Shown here piece by piece: positions 17,667 through 25,788 of a stretch of DNA of 48,398 bases; the stretch's first letter is position 1, and the number at the start of each line of letters is the position of its first letter. The translations under genes were made by a program, and so were the position numbers. The stretch is taken from NCBI GenBank assembly GCA_040753875.1, contig JBFMDV010000003.1, positions 1-48,398 on the forward strand, given 5' to 3'. The stretch comes from Candidatus Zixiibacteriota bacterium. GTDB lineage: Bacteria > Zixibacteria > MSB-5A5 > GN15 > FEB-12. A model generated the notes under the pieces. That model ran no database searches and had not been told where the DNA came from. It saw nothing but the letters and a program-made list of their open reading frames with translations.

Positions 17667-18725
17667 TTACTTGACCACATCGGCGGATTGGCGCGTGGCG
17701 ATCGAAACCTGGTTCCGTTCGAATACCGGCTCCACGGCTGATACGACAACCGGCGCGGTCTCACCAGATCGACGGAGAGTGACCGCTCGTCGGTCAGCTC
17801 CCCGCAATCGATAGAATTCTTCCGGCATGCGGCGAAAGGCGCCGAGTAACTGGTTGTTGGACAGTTCGGACTGAAGGTGATACCGGAGGCAGTGCTCCAG
17901 CTGCGGATACCCATCGAGATTGTGAATCGGCACTTTGGCTTTGGCTAGGAAGTTGCCGGTGCTCTTTACGTCGCCTACACGAAGGAGCAGAAAATCGGTC
18001 GGACTGAGTCGGTTCTGAATTCCCAGTCGGGTCAATTCGCCGGCCAGTCGAAGCGCTTCGTTGTGCAGACCGGTCAACCGATGCGACAATGCGGACTCGT
18101 TCTCCATGGCCGCGGTCAGCATCCGGTACACGGTTTGGCTGAGGGTGGGGTTTGCCGTGACATCCCGCAACCGCCGGACCAGCGCTGCCGGCGCGATCAC
18201 ATAACCGGCGTTCGACGAACTGATGCCGAACGAAGCGGTGAATGACCGCAGAATGACAACGTTACTGTGCGTGTGCAGAAGAGGCACGGCGCTGATGCCG
18301 TAATAGTCGAAGTAGTATTCATCGACGATCAGCGTTCCCTCGTAGACCATATCAGCCAGCATTTCGAGGTCTTTGAGTGAGAATCCGGCTCCGGTCACGC
18401 GGTTGGGATTCGCAACGTACACGAGTGCGCTTGGGGAATCGAGACGCGAGCGTATGTCGTCGACGTTCCCCGTGAATGGGGAGATTCCCAGTATTTCTTC
18501 GACCCTCAGCGAGGCCCGGTCAGCCGCAATGGCGACATCGGGTGAGAGATGTCCTCCCGAGATCAGGCGATCGCTTGAGAATCGGCACTGCCTGAGAAGG
18601 TCCGGCAGGAATTCATCATAATCCACGAACGGCAATACCATGCCCGGGACTACCATGGCCTTCTGTGCGATCTGAGCTATCAGCCGACTGAGTTGGTCTT
18701 CGCTCACCAATCCGATGGTACTCAT
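17667..18725 (-). CDS. HisC-like aminotransferase-fold protein lacking the PLP lysine
   Basis: This is a class I/II aminotransferase relative, closest in pattern to histidinol-phosphate aminotransferase. VANPNRVTG stands for NPNNPTG, VDEYYFDYY for VDEAYxDF, and CLRYHLQSELSNNQLL for the C-terminal substrate-binding segment. The stretch that should carry the Schiff-base lysine (R-T-F-S-K-A-F-G in HisC) reads R-S-F-T-A-S-F-G, putting Ala164 in place of Lys. Without that Lys normal transamination is not expected. The protein has an extra C-terminal tail of about 45 residues. ATG 18725 with GGAAGG five bases upstream is the likely start. It sits between the sugar transferase and the Wza-like exporter, which suggests a regulatory or structural role in polymer production. 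Confidence 0.8.
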   Translation of the reverse strand: MSTIGLVSEDQLSRLIAQIAQKAMVVPGMVLPFVDYDEFLPDLLRQCRFSSDRLISGGHLSPDVAIAADRASLRVEEILGISPFTGNVDDIRSRLDSPSALVYVANPNRVTGAGFSLKDLEMLADMVYEGTLIVDEYYFDYYGISAVPLLHTHSNVVILRSFTASFGISSSNAGYVIAPAALVRRLRDVTANPTLSQTVYRMLTAAMENESALSHRLTGLHNEALRLAGELTRLGIQNRLSPTDFLLLRVGDVKSTGNFLAKAKVPIHNLDGYPQLEHCLRYHLQSELSNNQLLGAFRRMPEEFYRLRGADRRAVTLRRSGETAPVVVSAVEPVFERNQVSIATRQSADVVK

Positions 18726-18764
18726 CACAACCTTCCTTCCGTGTGCCGTGGGGCACTAAGTATT

Positions 18765-18817
18765 CCCGAATGCGACCGCGAGTTACCGCTGTGCCATCCT
18801 GGCAAGTCGCATTCGGG
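18765..18817 (-). promoter_or_regulatory. Long inverted repeat/structured leader before the aminotransferase-like gene
   Basis: Perfect 12-bp arms (18765-18776 and 18806-18817, CCCGAATGCGAC and GTCGCATTCGGG) enclose 29 bases. Those 29 bases can themselves pair (TGCCA, GGA, TGGCA). In the minus-strand mRNA this would be a branched stem ending about 40 bases before the start codon. There is no T run, so it is not a terminator. I do not recognise it as a known riboswitch class. Confidence 0.5.
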
Positions 18818-18994
18818 GTTTAATCACACAGGAAGTCGTATTCAAGGCGTGTGCCGGCCTGTGCGACATCTGCACAGCATGATCTAACATGTTGCAGCAA
18901 AGAAGATTGCGTGTTGTCCACAAGAGCCGATCCAAATGCGATGCGGGTTCGGGAAGGCACTCTTTTCCGAGTGGGTCGAACAAACTGTTCCAGG

Positions 18995-19038
18995 TTGAAA
19001 CAAAACCGCCGAAGGTCGCTTGCGCGTCCTCCGGCGGT
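18995..19038 (-). terminator. Intrinsic terminator of the Wza-like gene
   Basis: On the minus strand ACCGCCGGAGG (19028-19038) pairs with CCTTCGGCGGT (19005-19015, one G-U pair). A TTTGTTT tract follows. It lies about 65 bases past the stop of the export gene, and implies that the downstream aminotransferase-like gene has its own promoter or depends on read-through. The rest of 18729-19100 contains no gene. Confidence 0.8.
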
Positions 19039-19100
19039 CCTCTTAGGAAGGTGGTGAGTTGGGAAGAGTTCGAATCCCACTCACGAGCGAAAGGAGTTTG

Positions 19101-21419
19101 TCAGAGTTTGTCTATCAGCAGGATCGAGGTCAGCACGCTCGTTGTGGCGGCGAACGCCGTGGACACGATCTTCAAGACGTCACGGTCCTTCTTGATTTTG
19201 GCGGGGACAACAATCAGATCCCCTACTTCGACCCGTCGCCCCAGTGTGCCGCCCCCTGCGAATACCCGACCGTCCGCCTTGATCAATCGAACCAGTTTCT
19301 TGTCCGACCGGGGCGTAAAGTTCCCGGCGCGTTCGATATAGTAGCGTACATTCTGCTTGTGGAGATACTTAATGGTACCGGTGGCGCCGACTTCGCCCAT
19401 CACCGAGATGCCCGATGGCACTGGAGGGATGAACACACGGTCACCCGGCTCGAGCGTCATGTCGCCGTCGCGTCCGGTGCTGGCCAGGATCCTGTCCATG
19501 TTAATGATCACCCGGTTGACGGCGGCGGAATCGTAGTCGACAACCATCTGCTGTTCGAGGTTTCCTGCGGAATCCTCGACAATGGGCACGCTTCGCTGCA
19601 CCAGCTTGGGGATCTGCAGTCGTTCGAGGTTGCGGCTGATGGAGCGCCGTTCAAAGACGATACCGGTGGGGAACGCGTTCCTCGTGAACCCGCCCGCGCG
19701 CAGCAGCAACTGATAGAGTGTTTCGTCGCGGCTTGCCATCACGTATTCCCCCGGAAACTGCACTTCACCTTCAAGCAATACCGTCCGGTGCAATTGCCAT
19801 TCGGGAATCGGCCGGACATACAGGCGGTCATCCTCGGCCAGCGTTCGGAGCGAATCGGAGCCGTCGAACATCACCGGCAGGAGAGCCACCTCTCCCAATG
19901 AGTCGGTGCGGGCGATCTCACCCTGCAGGCGGGATGCGCCGCGGGTGAATGAACCGGCCAGGAAGATCAGGTCCGCCACCGTCATGCTGTCATACAGCGG
20001 GTACTGACCAGGACGTCTCACTTCCCCTTCGACGAACACATATTTTGTGCGCTGCACGTGGTCGATGGCGTATATCTGGAGCGAATCGAGGTCGTTCAGG
20101 ACCAGATTCTGTTCGGGATCACCGCTCAACACCTGTCTCAGGTTGACCGGGATCACCGACACGCGGTGGTCCTTGTATTTTCGGAACAGGTCGGCCCGTT
20201 CGAAATAGACGTCGTAATCCTGAAGCTGTCCCTGGGCGAGCAGGTCGGCAATGCGGGTGGAATCGGTCCGCTCATAATAGCCCGGGTGCTTCACCTTGCC
20301 GGCGACGGCCACCATATTTTTCTTGGCGTCGAAGATGCTGTAGACGGTCACACGGTCACCATCGGTGAGCGGCAGATCGGTTACCATCTGGGGCTGGGCC
20401 GGATTCAGGTTGAGATCAAGCACCTGCCATTCCTTGCGGCCGGAGATCCGTTCAAGCATAACACGGTCGAGGTGCGCCTCGGGTGTGGCATTGCCGGCCA
20501 GCAACAGGAGTTCAGTTGGTGTTTCTGCACCCTTCAATTCATAGATCGCAGGCCGGCGGATCGCTCCGCGGATCGCCACGCGCGCTCCTGCCACCGGCAC
20601 GAATATGGCGTCGCCCGATTCAAGTCTGATATCCGACGCATTGTCCCCTTCGAGAAGGAATTTGTACAGGTCCAGTACGGCAACAGCTTTGCCCTGACGC
20701 ATGAGGCGGATCTCCCGCATACTACCGTTGGCGTTTGGCCCCCCGGCCAGATAAAGCGCGTTGAAAAGTGAGGTCAGGGACGAGACCGTATATGCGCCCG
20801 GGCGATTGACTTCGCCGGTCAGATAGATACGAATCGAGCGGATTTTGCCGAGCGAGGCTGTCAGATCGAATTCCGAATAGACGGCTGACAGCCGCTGTTT
20901 GGCCACCCGCTGAAACTGGTCAAGCGTTTTTCCCCAAGCCACGAGCTCGCCGACCTTGGGAATGAATACTTTCCCCTCGCGGTCGATAGTCAGATTGTAC
21001 CCCTGCTCAACTCGTCCCCACAGGTTCACCAGGACATTGTCGCCGGGACCGAGCAGGTAGTCGGCCGACACTGCCACCTCTTCGGGCGGCGCCGCTTCGG
21101 CCGGTCCCCCAAACAACTCCAGCCCGAACGGTTTCAATTCATCGAACTCAAGCATTTTGCCGTTCTGGACCGAAACCGGGACCGCTGGGCTGGGCTCGGT
21201 CGGACCTGCGGCCGGAGGTGTGGAATCGTAAATGACAGGACTCTGATAATTGCCGGACTGCGGGTTCGCTTTTCCCGACAATTGCATGTGCCGGGCAAGC
21301 GCTGTCTTGTCGATACCTTGCAGCTCGCTGAGCTCCTGGGCATGCGCCTCCAGAAACCAGTTGAGCGACACCAGTACGATGACGAGAACGATAATGAACA
21401 ACAGTGTGCGCATCTTCAC
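19101..21419 (-). CDS. Polysaccharide export protein with six SLBB domains (Wza/KpsD-like)
   Basis: This 772-residue protein begins with a signal or anchor segment (residues 3-25) ending in AHA|QE. There is no lipobox Cys, so it is not a Wza-type lipoprotein. A Poly_export domain starts near residue 118 (DYLLGPGDNVLVNLWG). Six SLBB repeats follow, visible as LTGEVNRPGAY, IRGAIRRPAIY, VAGKVKHPGYY, VEGEVRRPGQY, LEGEVQFPGEY and VMGEVGATGTI. The protein ends with a hydrophobic helix (VLTSILLIDKL) that could cross a membrane. It should form the outer-membrane or periplasm-spanning export channel for the polymer. No Wzc-type kinase or co-polymerase is in the window. Confidence 0.92.
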   Translation of the reverse strand: MKMRTLLFIIVLVIVLVSLNWFLEAHAQELSELQGIDKTALARHMQLSGKANPQSGNYQSPVIYDSTPPAAGPTEPSPAVPVSVQNGKMLEFDELKPFGLELFGGPAEAAPPEEVAVSADYLLGPGDNVLVNLWGRVEQGYNLTIDREGKVFIPKVGELVAWGKTLDQFQRVAKQRLSAVYSEFDLTASLGKIRSIRIYLTGEVNRPGAYTVSSLTSLFNALYLAGGPNANGSMREIRLMRQGKAVAVLDLYKFLLEGDNASDIRLESGDAIFVPVAGARVAIRGAIRRPAIYELKGAETPTELLLLAGNATPEAHLDRVMLERISGRKEWQVLDLNLNPAQPQMVTDLPLTDGDRVTVYSIFDAKKNMVAVAGKVKHPGYYERTDSTRIADLLAQGQLQDYDVYFERADLFRKYKDHRVSVIPVNLRQVLSGDPEQNLVLNDLDSLQIYAIDHVQRTKYVFVEGEVRRPGQYPLYDSMTVADLIFLAGSFTRGASRLQGEIARTDSLGEVALLPVMFDGSDSLRTLAEDDRLYVRPIPEWQLHRTVLLEGEVQFPGEYVMASRDETLYQLLLRAGGFTRNAFPTGIVFERRSISRNLERLQIPKLVQRSVPIVEDSAGNLEQQMVVDYDSAAVNRVIINMDRILASTGRDGDMTLEPGDRVFIPPVPSGISVMGEVGATGTIKYLHKQNVRYYIERAGNFTPRSDKKLVRLIKADGRVFAGGGTLGRRVEVGDLIVVPAKIKKDRDVLKIVSTAFAATTSVLTSILLIDKL

Positions 21420-22038
21420 CTTCCTATAGCAAAGTTACCGCGTATGTGAGCGACACCCCGCAGGGGTCACTCCTCTCCACGCTTTGCAACGGCGGTGCCA
21501 AGTGAATTCCAATGCTCGATTCGATTGTCGGAGAATGAGTTGGGTGCGAGGCCGCACACTCCACCGTCACTCGGAGGGCCAAATCGTGGGAAATTGAAGC
21601 ACTATGAGAAGGGAGTTTCTTTCCAGACCAAGGCACGCGATTAGTGAGTGATCACGTACCGGCCAGCAGGAACCGGACAGTTAGTCCTGCGGCAACCTTT
21701 TTCGTATCAATGGAATTGAGATTTCTTAATTTTCTCCGCGATGAGACCCGCATTTCATGTTCCACATTCGGCCGCCTTGTTCGTCTCTACGAGTAGCGCA
21801 CAACTTGTGGTTCGGCATTGGCTTATTGCCGGACCGGCGGGCGAAAAAGAACCCAATGCCGCTTGACAACCATATGGCGTGATGCTACTATTGCGGTCTG
21901 TTTTTTTGAAGGAGAAGAAAGGCCAACTCTGCTTCGCCACTGTCGTGGTGGCTCCTGTCTTGAGATGAGTCTGACGTCTGCAAGACCGGCTGGCTTGACG
22001 GGAATATTATTTTTGTGATAGGTCATAGGGAGAATAGG
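21420..22038. other. Divergent intergenic region between export protein and FadL-like gene
   Basis: About 600 bases without a credible gene. It contains the plus-strand promoter at 21863-21891. I did not find an equally clear promoter for the minus-strand export gene. Confidence 0.5.
21863..21891 (+). promoter_or_regulatory. Promoter for the FadL-like gene
   Basis: TTGACA (21863-21868), a 17-bp spacer and TACTAT (21886-21891). The predicted transcription start near 21898 gives a leader of about 140 bases before ATG 22039. Confidence 0.6.
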
Positions 22039-23505
22039 ATGGGGTTTGTTCGAGTGACGGCGGCTGTGCTATTGGCAGTCGTTCTTCTGTGCGGAGCGCT
22101 GACGGCCGGCGGCTTCGAGAACAGCGGCGTGGGGACAAAGGCCAGAGGGATGGGGGGGGCGTTTAGAGCTGTCGCGGATGACTGGACCGCGGCCTTCTAT
22201 AATCCGGCCGGTTATGCCCAGATACCGGATAATCAATTCGGCGCCAATGCCGGATTCCTGCACTTGCGGGATCAACTCACCCCTGATTACCAGGGAATCA
22301 ACATGCCTGCCGAGAATGGCATGTACAACGGCCTTACTGTGTACAACACGCATGCCGTTCTCTCTATGCCGTCGGCAGGGTTTGTCGTGCGGCTCCCGTT
22401 CTGGGGTGAGACGGTGATGGGGTTGTCGGCGTATCAGCCGTTCGACCAGAATATCCGCTGGGATCTCTTTCGACCCGAACGGGCGTACAACGACTCGGCG
22501 CATTATCGGACCTACGACGAGCAGTTTCTGAATAACCTCGATGTTGTCGCATTCCAGGTGACGGCGGCACGCGAATTCACGCCTGATAAGCTGTCGGCCG
22601 GTGTCGGCCTGCAAGTGCTGCGGGGTGATCTCGTGTTCAAGAATGTGTACCTAAGGGACAATCCCTTCCAGCCACTGTCCTATCGGCCGTACGATCACAT
22701 TCCGGAGTATGCCAACAACAACGGCAACGGCTGGGGATTCGGACTGAAGGCGGGGCTGCTCTGGAAGCAAAGCGAGAAACTCAATGTTGGCTTTACGGCC
22801 AGCCTTCCGTTTACGCTCACGCTGAAAGGCACGAGCCACCTGACTTTCGTCATGCCGCATAACCCATCAGTGGTGACGTTCAGCCAGGATTATCCGGTCG
22901 GGTCGGTCGGTTATCTGTTCGCGGCCGGCCAGGACATCAACTTGAATGCCGATTTCGAAGCTAAACTGAAACTGCCGCCATCGGTCGGCATGGGTCTGTC
23001 TTACGCCGTACACGACAAGGTGACGGTGGCGCTTGATGCGGAATACACCCTGTGGTCGCGCTTCGAAGGTCTCTCGTTCACCTATAGCAACTGGCAGGGC
23101 CTTACCGGCGCGGCAGACAGCGCCGCGGTGCGCGATTTCTTCGCCTCGAATCTCAACAATCCGGCCGACTGGAAGAACACCATCAAGCTGGCTATGGGCA
23201 GCGCATACGAATTCAATCAGTACGTGACCTTCCTTGGGGGCGTGAGTCTGGATCAGGCTGCGGTCAAGGATGAGACCGTCATTCCGCAGTTTGTGGATGC
23301 CGGCTCCAGATTTGGTTTGAGCGGCGGCGTGCTGGTTCATATCCAGCGCTGGGACCTCGGGCTTACGACCAGCTACAGCCGCCTGTCGTCGGTGGAAGTC
23401 ACCGGCTTGACGGATACCGACGGTGACGGTGTCAATGACAATTTCCCCGGCGATTACAAAGGGGGCACGTACGAAACCATCTTGTCATTCAACTATCGGT
23501 ATTAG
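22039..23505 (+). CDS. OMPP1/FadL-family outer-membrane transport protein
   Basis: ATG 22039 is preceded by GGGAGA, and a signal peptide follows (MGFVRVTAAVLLAVVLLCG). The N-terminal mature part, NSGVGTKARGMGGAFRAVADDWTAAFYNPAG, is the hallmark of the OMPP1/FadL group. There it forms the hatch of a 14-strand barrel carrying hydrophobic compounds across the outer membrane. The protein has 488 residues and ends in a beta-signal with terminal aromatic residues (SFNYRY). The stop is 12 bases before the lipoprotein gene, so the two form an operon ended by the terminator at 24819. The substrate cannot be told. A second, PorV-like member of the superfamily is at 45.8 kb. Confidence 0.9.
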   Translation: MGFVRVTAAVLLAVVLLCGALTAGGFENSGVGTKARGMGGAFRAVADDWTAAFYNPAGYAQIPDNQFGANAGFLHLRDQLTPDYQGINMPAENGMYNGLTVYNTHAVLSMPSAGFVVRLPFWGETVMGLSAYQPFDQNIRWDLFRPERAYNDSAHYRTYDEQFLNNLDVVAFQVTAAREFTPDKLSAGVGLQVLRGDLVFKNVYLRDNPFQPLSYRPYDHIPEYANNNGNGWGFGLKAGLLWKQSEKLNVGFTASLPFTLTLKGTSHLTFVMPHNPSVVTFSQDYPVGSVGYLFAAGQDINLNADFEAKLKLPPSVGMGLSYAVHDKVTVALDAEYTLWSRFEGLSFTYSNWQGLTGAADSAAVRDFFASNLNNPADWKNTIKLAMGSAYEFNQYVTFLGGVSLDQAAVKDETVIPQFVDAGSRFGLSGGVLVHIQRWDLGLTTSYSRLSSVEVTGLTDTDGDGVNDNFPGDYKGGTYETILSFNYRY

Positions 23506-23517
23506 GAGAGAACAGCC

Positions 23518-24798
23518 ATGCGTAGCGTGATATTCATAGCGATACTTGCCGGGCTATTCACTCTTGCGATGGTGACTGGTTGCAGCGACCGCGGCACCAA
23601 TGCCCCGCTCGTGTCGGACCCGGATGTCTGGAATTACAATGACAATGCAAAGCAAGTATTTTCGCCCCAGTTGCGGTTCCAGATTCGAAACCCGGAAGAG
23701 CTTTTGCTCATGGCAGTGTACACGCCGAAGATCTCCTGGCCACCGTCGTATGGTGGTGAGAACAAGAAGGTGCCGCTGTTGATCCTGTTGCCGCCGCAGG
23801 ACGGAGACCAGTTTTACTACTTCAATCACGGGTTGTACAACCTGGTGGAAGAGATGATCGCCAAAAAAGAGATACGGCCCATGGCGATAGCGACCATCTC
23901 CAATGATCGTGTCTTCGGTGGCTACTTTTACGGTAACAGTTACCCCGCGGGGTTTTATGATTCTATTTTTGGAGACACATATAATTCGCTCATAGACTGG
24001 TTGCTAAGCGATTATCCGATGATACTTCCACAAGCCAGTCAGCATGCAATCGGCGGTATCGGCATGGGTGCATATGGCGCATTCCGAGCCGCCATCAAGC
24101 ACCCGGGAGTGTATTCGGCCATATCGGTACTCGACGGTCCCATGGATTTCGACGGACCTACCGGTACGGGCGGCCTGATGAATCTGTTCGACTCGGTCAT
24201 CGCCGAGCAGGGGCTCATACCGGATTCATTTAAGGTCGGACTGGACACATCCAGGGTACAGCCGGTCTCACGGATGTTCATCGGCGGTTCTTTGGCCTTC
24301 TCACCGACTGATACGCTGGTTGATTATGATATTACCGCTGATACGAACGCCGATGGGGACACCTTGGAGGTGCATATCAATTTCGTTAACCGGTATCAGT
24401 GGACCACCGATTCGACGACCATGATTACGGAACTGATCGATGCCAGCGGCCTTAGTCCCAATGACAACACGGGCTTTGATTTCATGTTGCCGTTCGACAG
24501 TATCGGAAACCCACATGCGCCGGTCTGGAACCTCTGGCTTGACAACAATCTGGAGAAACTCAACAACGGCAATCCGGGACTGACTGGGGTTGCCATGTGG
24601 TTCGGCACAACTCCTGAGGCGGACCACGGCTTCTATGACCAGACCCAATCGTGGATCAGCTACCTACGGGGTCTCGGCTACACGCCCGAAGTAAAGGAGT
24701 ACCGTGGTACCCCGGACAAACCGGCCCGCGAAGGGGAGTATGTCTACGATCTGATGCGAGAGATGTTGATCTTCCATTCCAAGAATTTCGGCAACTGA
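23518..24798 (+). CDS. Lipoprotein with esterase-D-like fold and missing nucleophile
   Basis: Residues 1-22 form a lipoprotein signal (LAMVTGC, lipid-bound Cys22). The body resembles the putative-esterase (esterase D) alpha/beta-hydrolase family. VPLLILLPPQDGD is the first strand with oxyanion region, IRPMAIATISND follows, and then comes the nucleophile elbow. In active members the elbow reads G-x-S-M-G-G, but here it is GIGMGAYGAF, with Gly182 in the Ser position. A late EADHGFYDQ corresponds to the catalytic His region and is kept. Residues about 255-330 are an Asp-rich insert with calcium-loop character (DTNADGDTLEVH). The protein is probably a non-catalytic envelope binding protein working with the FadL-like protein encoded just upstream. 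Confidence 0.75.
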   Translation: MRSVIFIAILAGLFTLAMVTGCSDRGTNAPLVSDPDVWNYNDNAKQVFSPQLRFQIRNPEELLLMAVYTPKISWPPSYGGENKKVPLLILLPPQDGDQFYYFNHGLYNLVEEMIAKKEIRPMAIATISNDRVFGGYFYGNSYPAGFYDSIFGDTYNSLIDWLLSDYPMILPQASQHAIGGIGMGAYGAFRAAIKHPGVYSAISVLDGPMDFDGPTGTGGLMNLFDSVIAEQGLIPDSFKVGLDTSRVQPVSRMFIGGSLAFSPTDTLVDYDITADTNADGDTLEVHINFVNRYQWTTDSTTMITELIDASGLSPNDNTGFDFMLPFDSIGNPHAPVWNLWLDNNLEKLNNGNPGLTGVAMWFGTTPEADHGFYDQTQSWISYLRGLGYTPEVKEYRGTPDKPAREGEYVYDLMREMLIFHSKNFGN

Positions 24799-24818
24799 TC
24801 GTGTAAGATTTTGTTATG

Positions 24819-24851
24819 ACCCGGAGGAGTCTGACCCTCCGGGTTTTTTTT
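24819..24851 (+). terminator. Intrinsic terminator of the FadL-like/lipoprotein operon
   Basis: CCCGGAGG (24820-24827) pairs with CCTCCGGG (24836-24843) and is followed by eight Ts. It stands only about ten bases before the next start codon, so bshB1 must be transcribed by read-through or from a promoter inside the upstream gene. Confidence 0.9.
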
Positions 24852-24859
24852 GAATAGGG

Positions 24860-25582
24860 ATGAACATGAACGGAACATACGACCTCTTATCGATCGGCGC
24901 CCATCCCGATGATGTCGAAGTGGGGACCGGCGGCGTCCTGATCGACCTTCACAAGCGAGGTTATCGGTGCGGAATCGTTATCCTGACGCAGGGAGAAATG
25001 GGGACCGGCGGCACGGCCGAGATCAGAGCGCAGGAAGTGAAAGATGCTGCGGCGATCCTCGGCGCCGACATTATTGGGACATTCGACTGGGGGGACACGC
25101 GACTTGAAGACAGCTACGAGCACCGTCTCGAACTGGCGGCGATTATTCGGCAGACCAGACCGAAGATAATACTCGCGCCATATCCGCACGTGGGACACGG
25201 GCGGCGACAGTCACACCCGGACCACGTGGCGGCGGGAGTGATCGCCATCAACGCCACCAACCTGGCGGCCTTGAAGAAAGTGGCGCTCACCGGCGAGCCG
25301 CACCTGGTGACGCGCATATTCAATTATTTTCTACCGCCGGGCGTCTATCCCAACTTTGTCGTGGATATCACGCCGCATTTCGACCAGTGGATCGCGGCGC
25401 TGTCGGCGCACCGGTCGCAGTTTCTGAATCCGGAGAAATCTCGCGATTATATCGAGCAACTCACCGCGATGGCCCGCTCGTTCGGCCTTCAGGCGCGCTG
25501 CAAGTACGGCCAGGGTTTTTGCTCGGTAGAGCCGATCGTGGTAGGGGATGTCATGACACTGGCAGTTCCGGACGTGCATTAG
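24860..25582 (+). CDS. bshB1: PIG-L family deacetylase, bacillithiol-type (BshB1-like)
   Basis: This 240-residue zinc deacetylase has AHPDD at residues 14-18 (zinc ligands and catalytic Asp) and HPDH at 119-122 (third ligand). The phrases TQGEMGTGGTAEIRAQEVKDA and FDWGDTRLED match the BshB1 subgroup, which removes acetyl from GlcNAc-malate during bacillithiol synthesis. BshA and BshC are not in the window, so the pathway is inferred. Other N-acetylglucosamine deacetylases of the LmbE family are possible. The start could be ATG 24860 or 24866. The preceding terminator suggests separate control. Confidence 0.82.
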   Translation: MNMNGTYDLLSIGAHPDDVEVGTGGVLIDLHKRGYRCGIVILTQGEMGTGGTAEIRAQEVKDAAAILGADIIGTFDWGDTRLEDSYEHRLELAAIIRQTRPKIILAPYPHVGHGRRQSHPDHVAAGVIAINATNLAALKKVALTGEPHLVTRIFNYFLPPGVYPNFVVDITPHFDQWIAALSAHRSQFLNPEKSRDYIEQLTAMARSFGLQARCKYGQGFCSVEPIVVGDVMTLAVPDVH

Positions 25583-25589
25583 CTCCCCT

Positions 25590-25626
25590 GTCGGGTTTCT
25601 CGGTCGAAGCGACCTCGGAACCCGAC
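25590..25626. repeat. Palindromic repeat, copy 1 (related copy at 47946-47979)
   Basis: Outer arms GTCGGGTT and AACCCGAC enclose a second complementary pair (GGTCG with CGACC), giving a long imperfect hairpin. A related, decayed copy lies near 47946-47979. Both follow the stop codon of a gene within about 30 bases, as bacterial REP elements often do. A run of 12 G (25727-25738) and another small hairpin (ACCGTC with GACGGT, about 25707-25725) fill the rest of this gap. Confidence 0.65.
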
Positions 25627-25788
25627 CTACTGCGACTGAGCGCATTGAGCGGTGATGTAGTCGCCGCCGGAACTAGTCACTCGAGTATCTTGCGAGTCAA
25701 GACCCCACCGTCGGAATCAGACGGTTGGGGGGGGGGGGTTAACAATTCCTGGCACTTCGAGATAGTTCCAAGCGATACAGTTACAACG

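Noticed and set aside
17372-17914. N-terminal extension of the sugar transferase frame
   Set aside because: It overlaps the aminotransferase-like gene, lacks hydrophobic or conserved residues, and a good start with SD exists at 17371.
19060-19090. GTTCGAATCCC resembling a tRNA T-loop
   Set aside because: The flanking bases do not form a T-stem and no anticodon or acceptor arm can be found on either strand.
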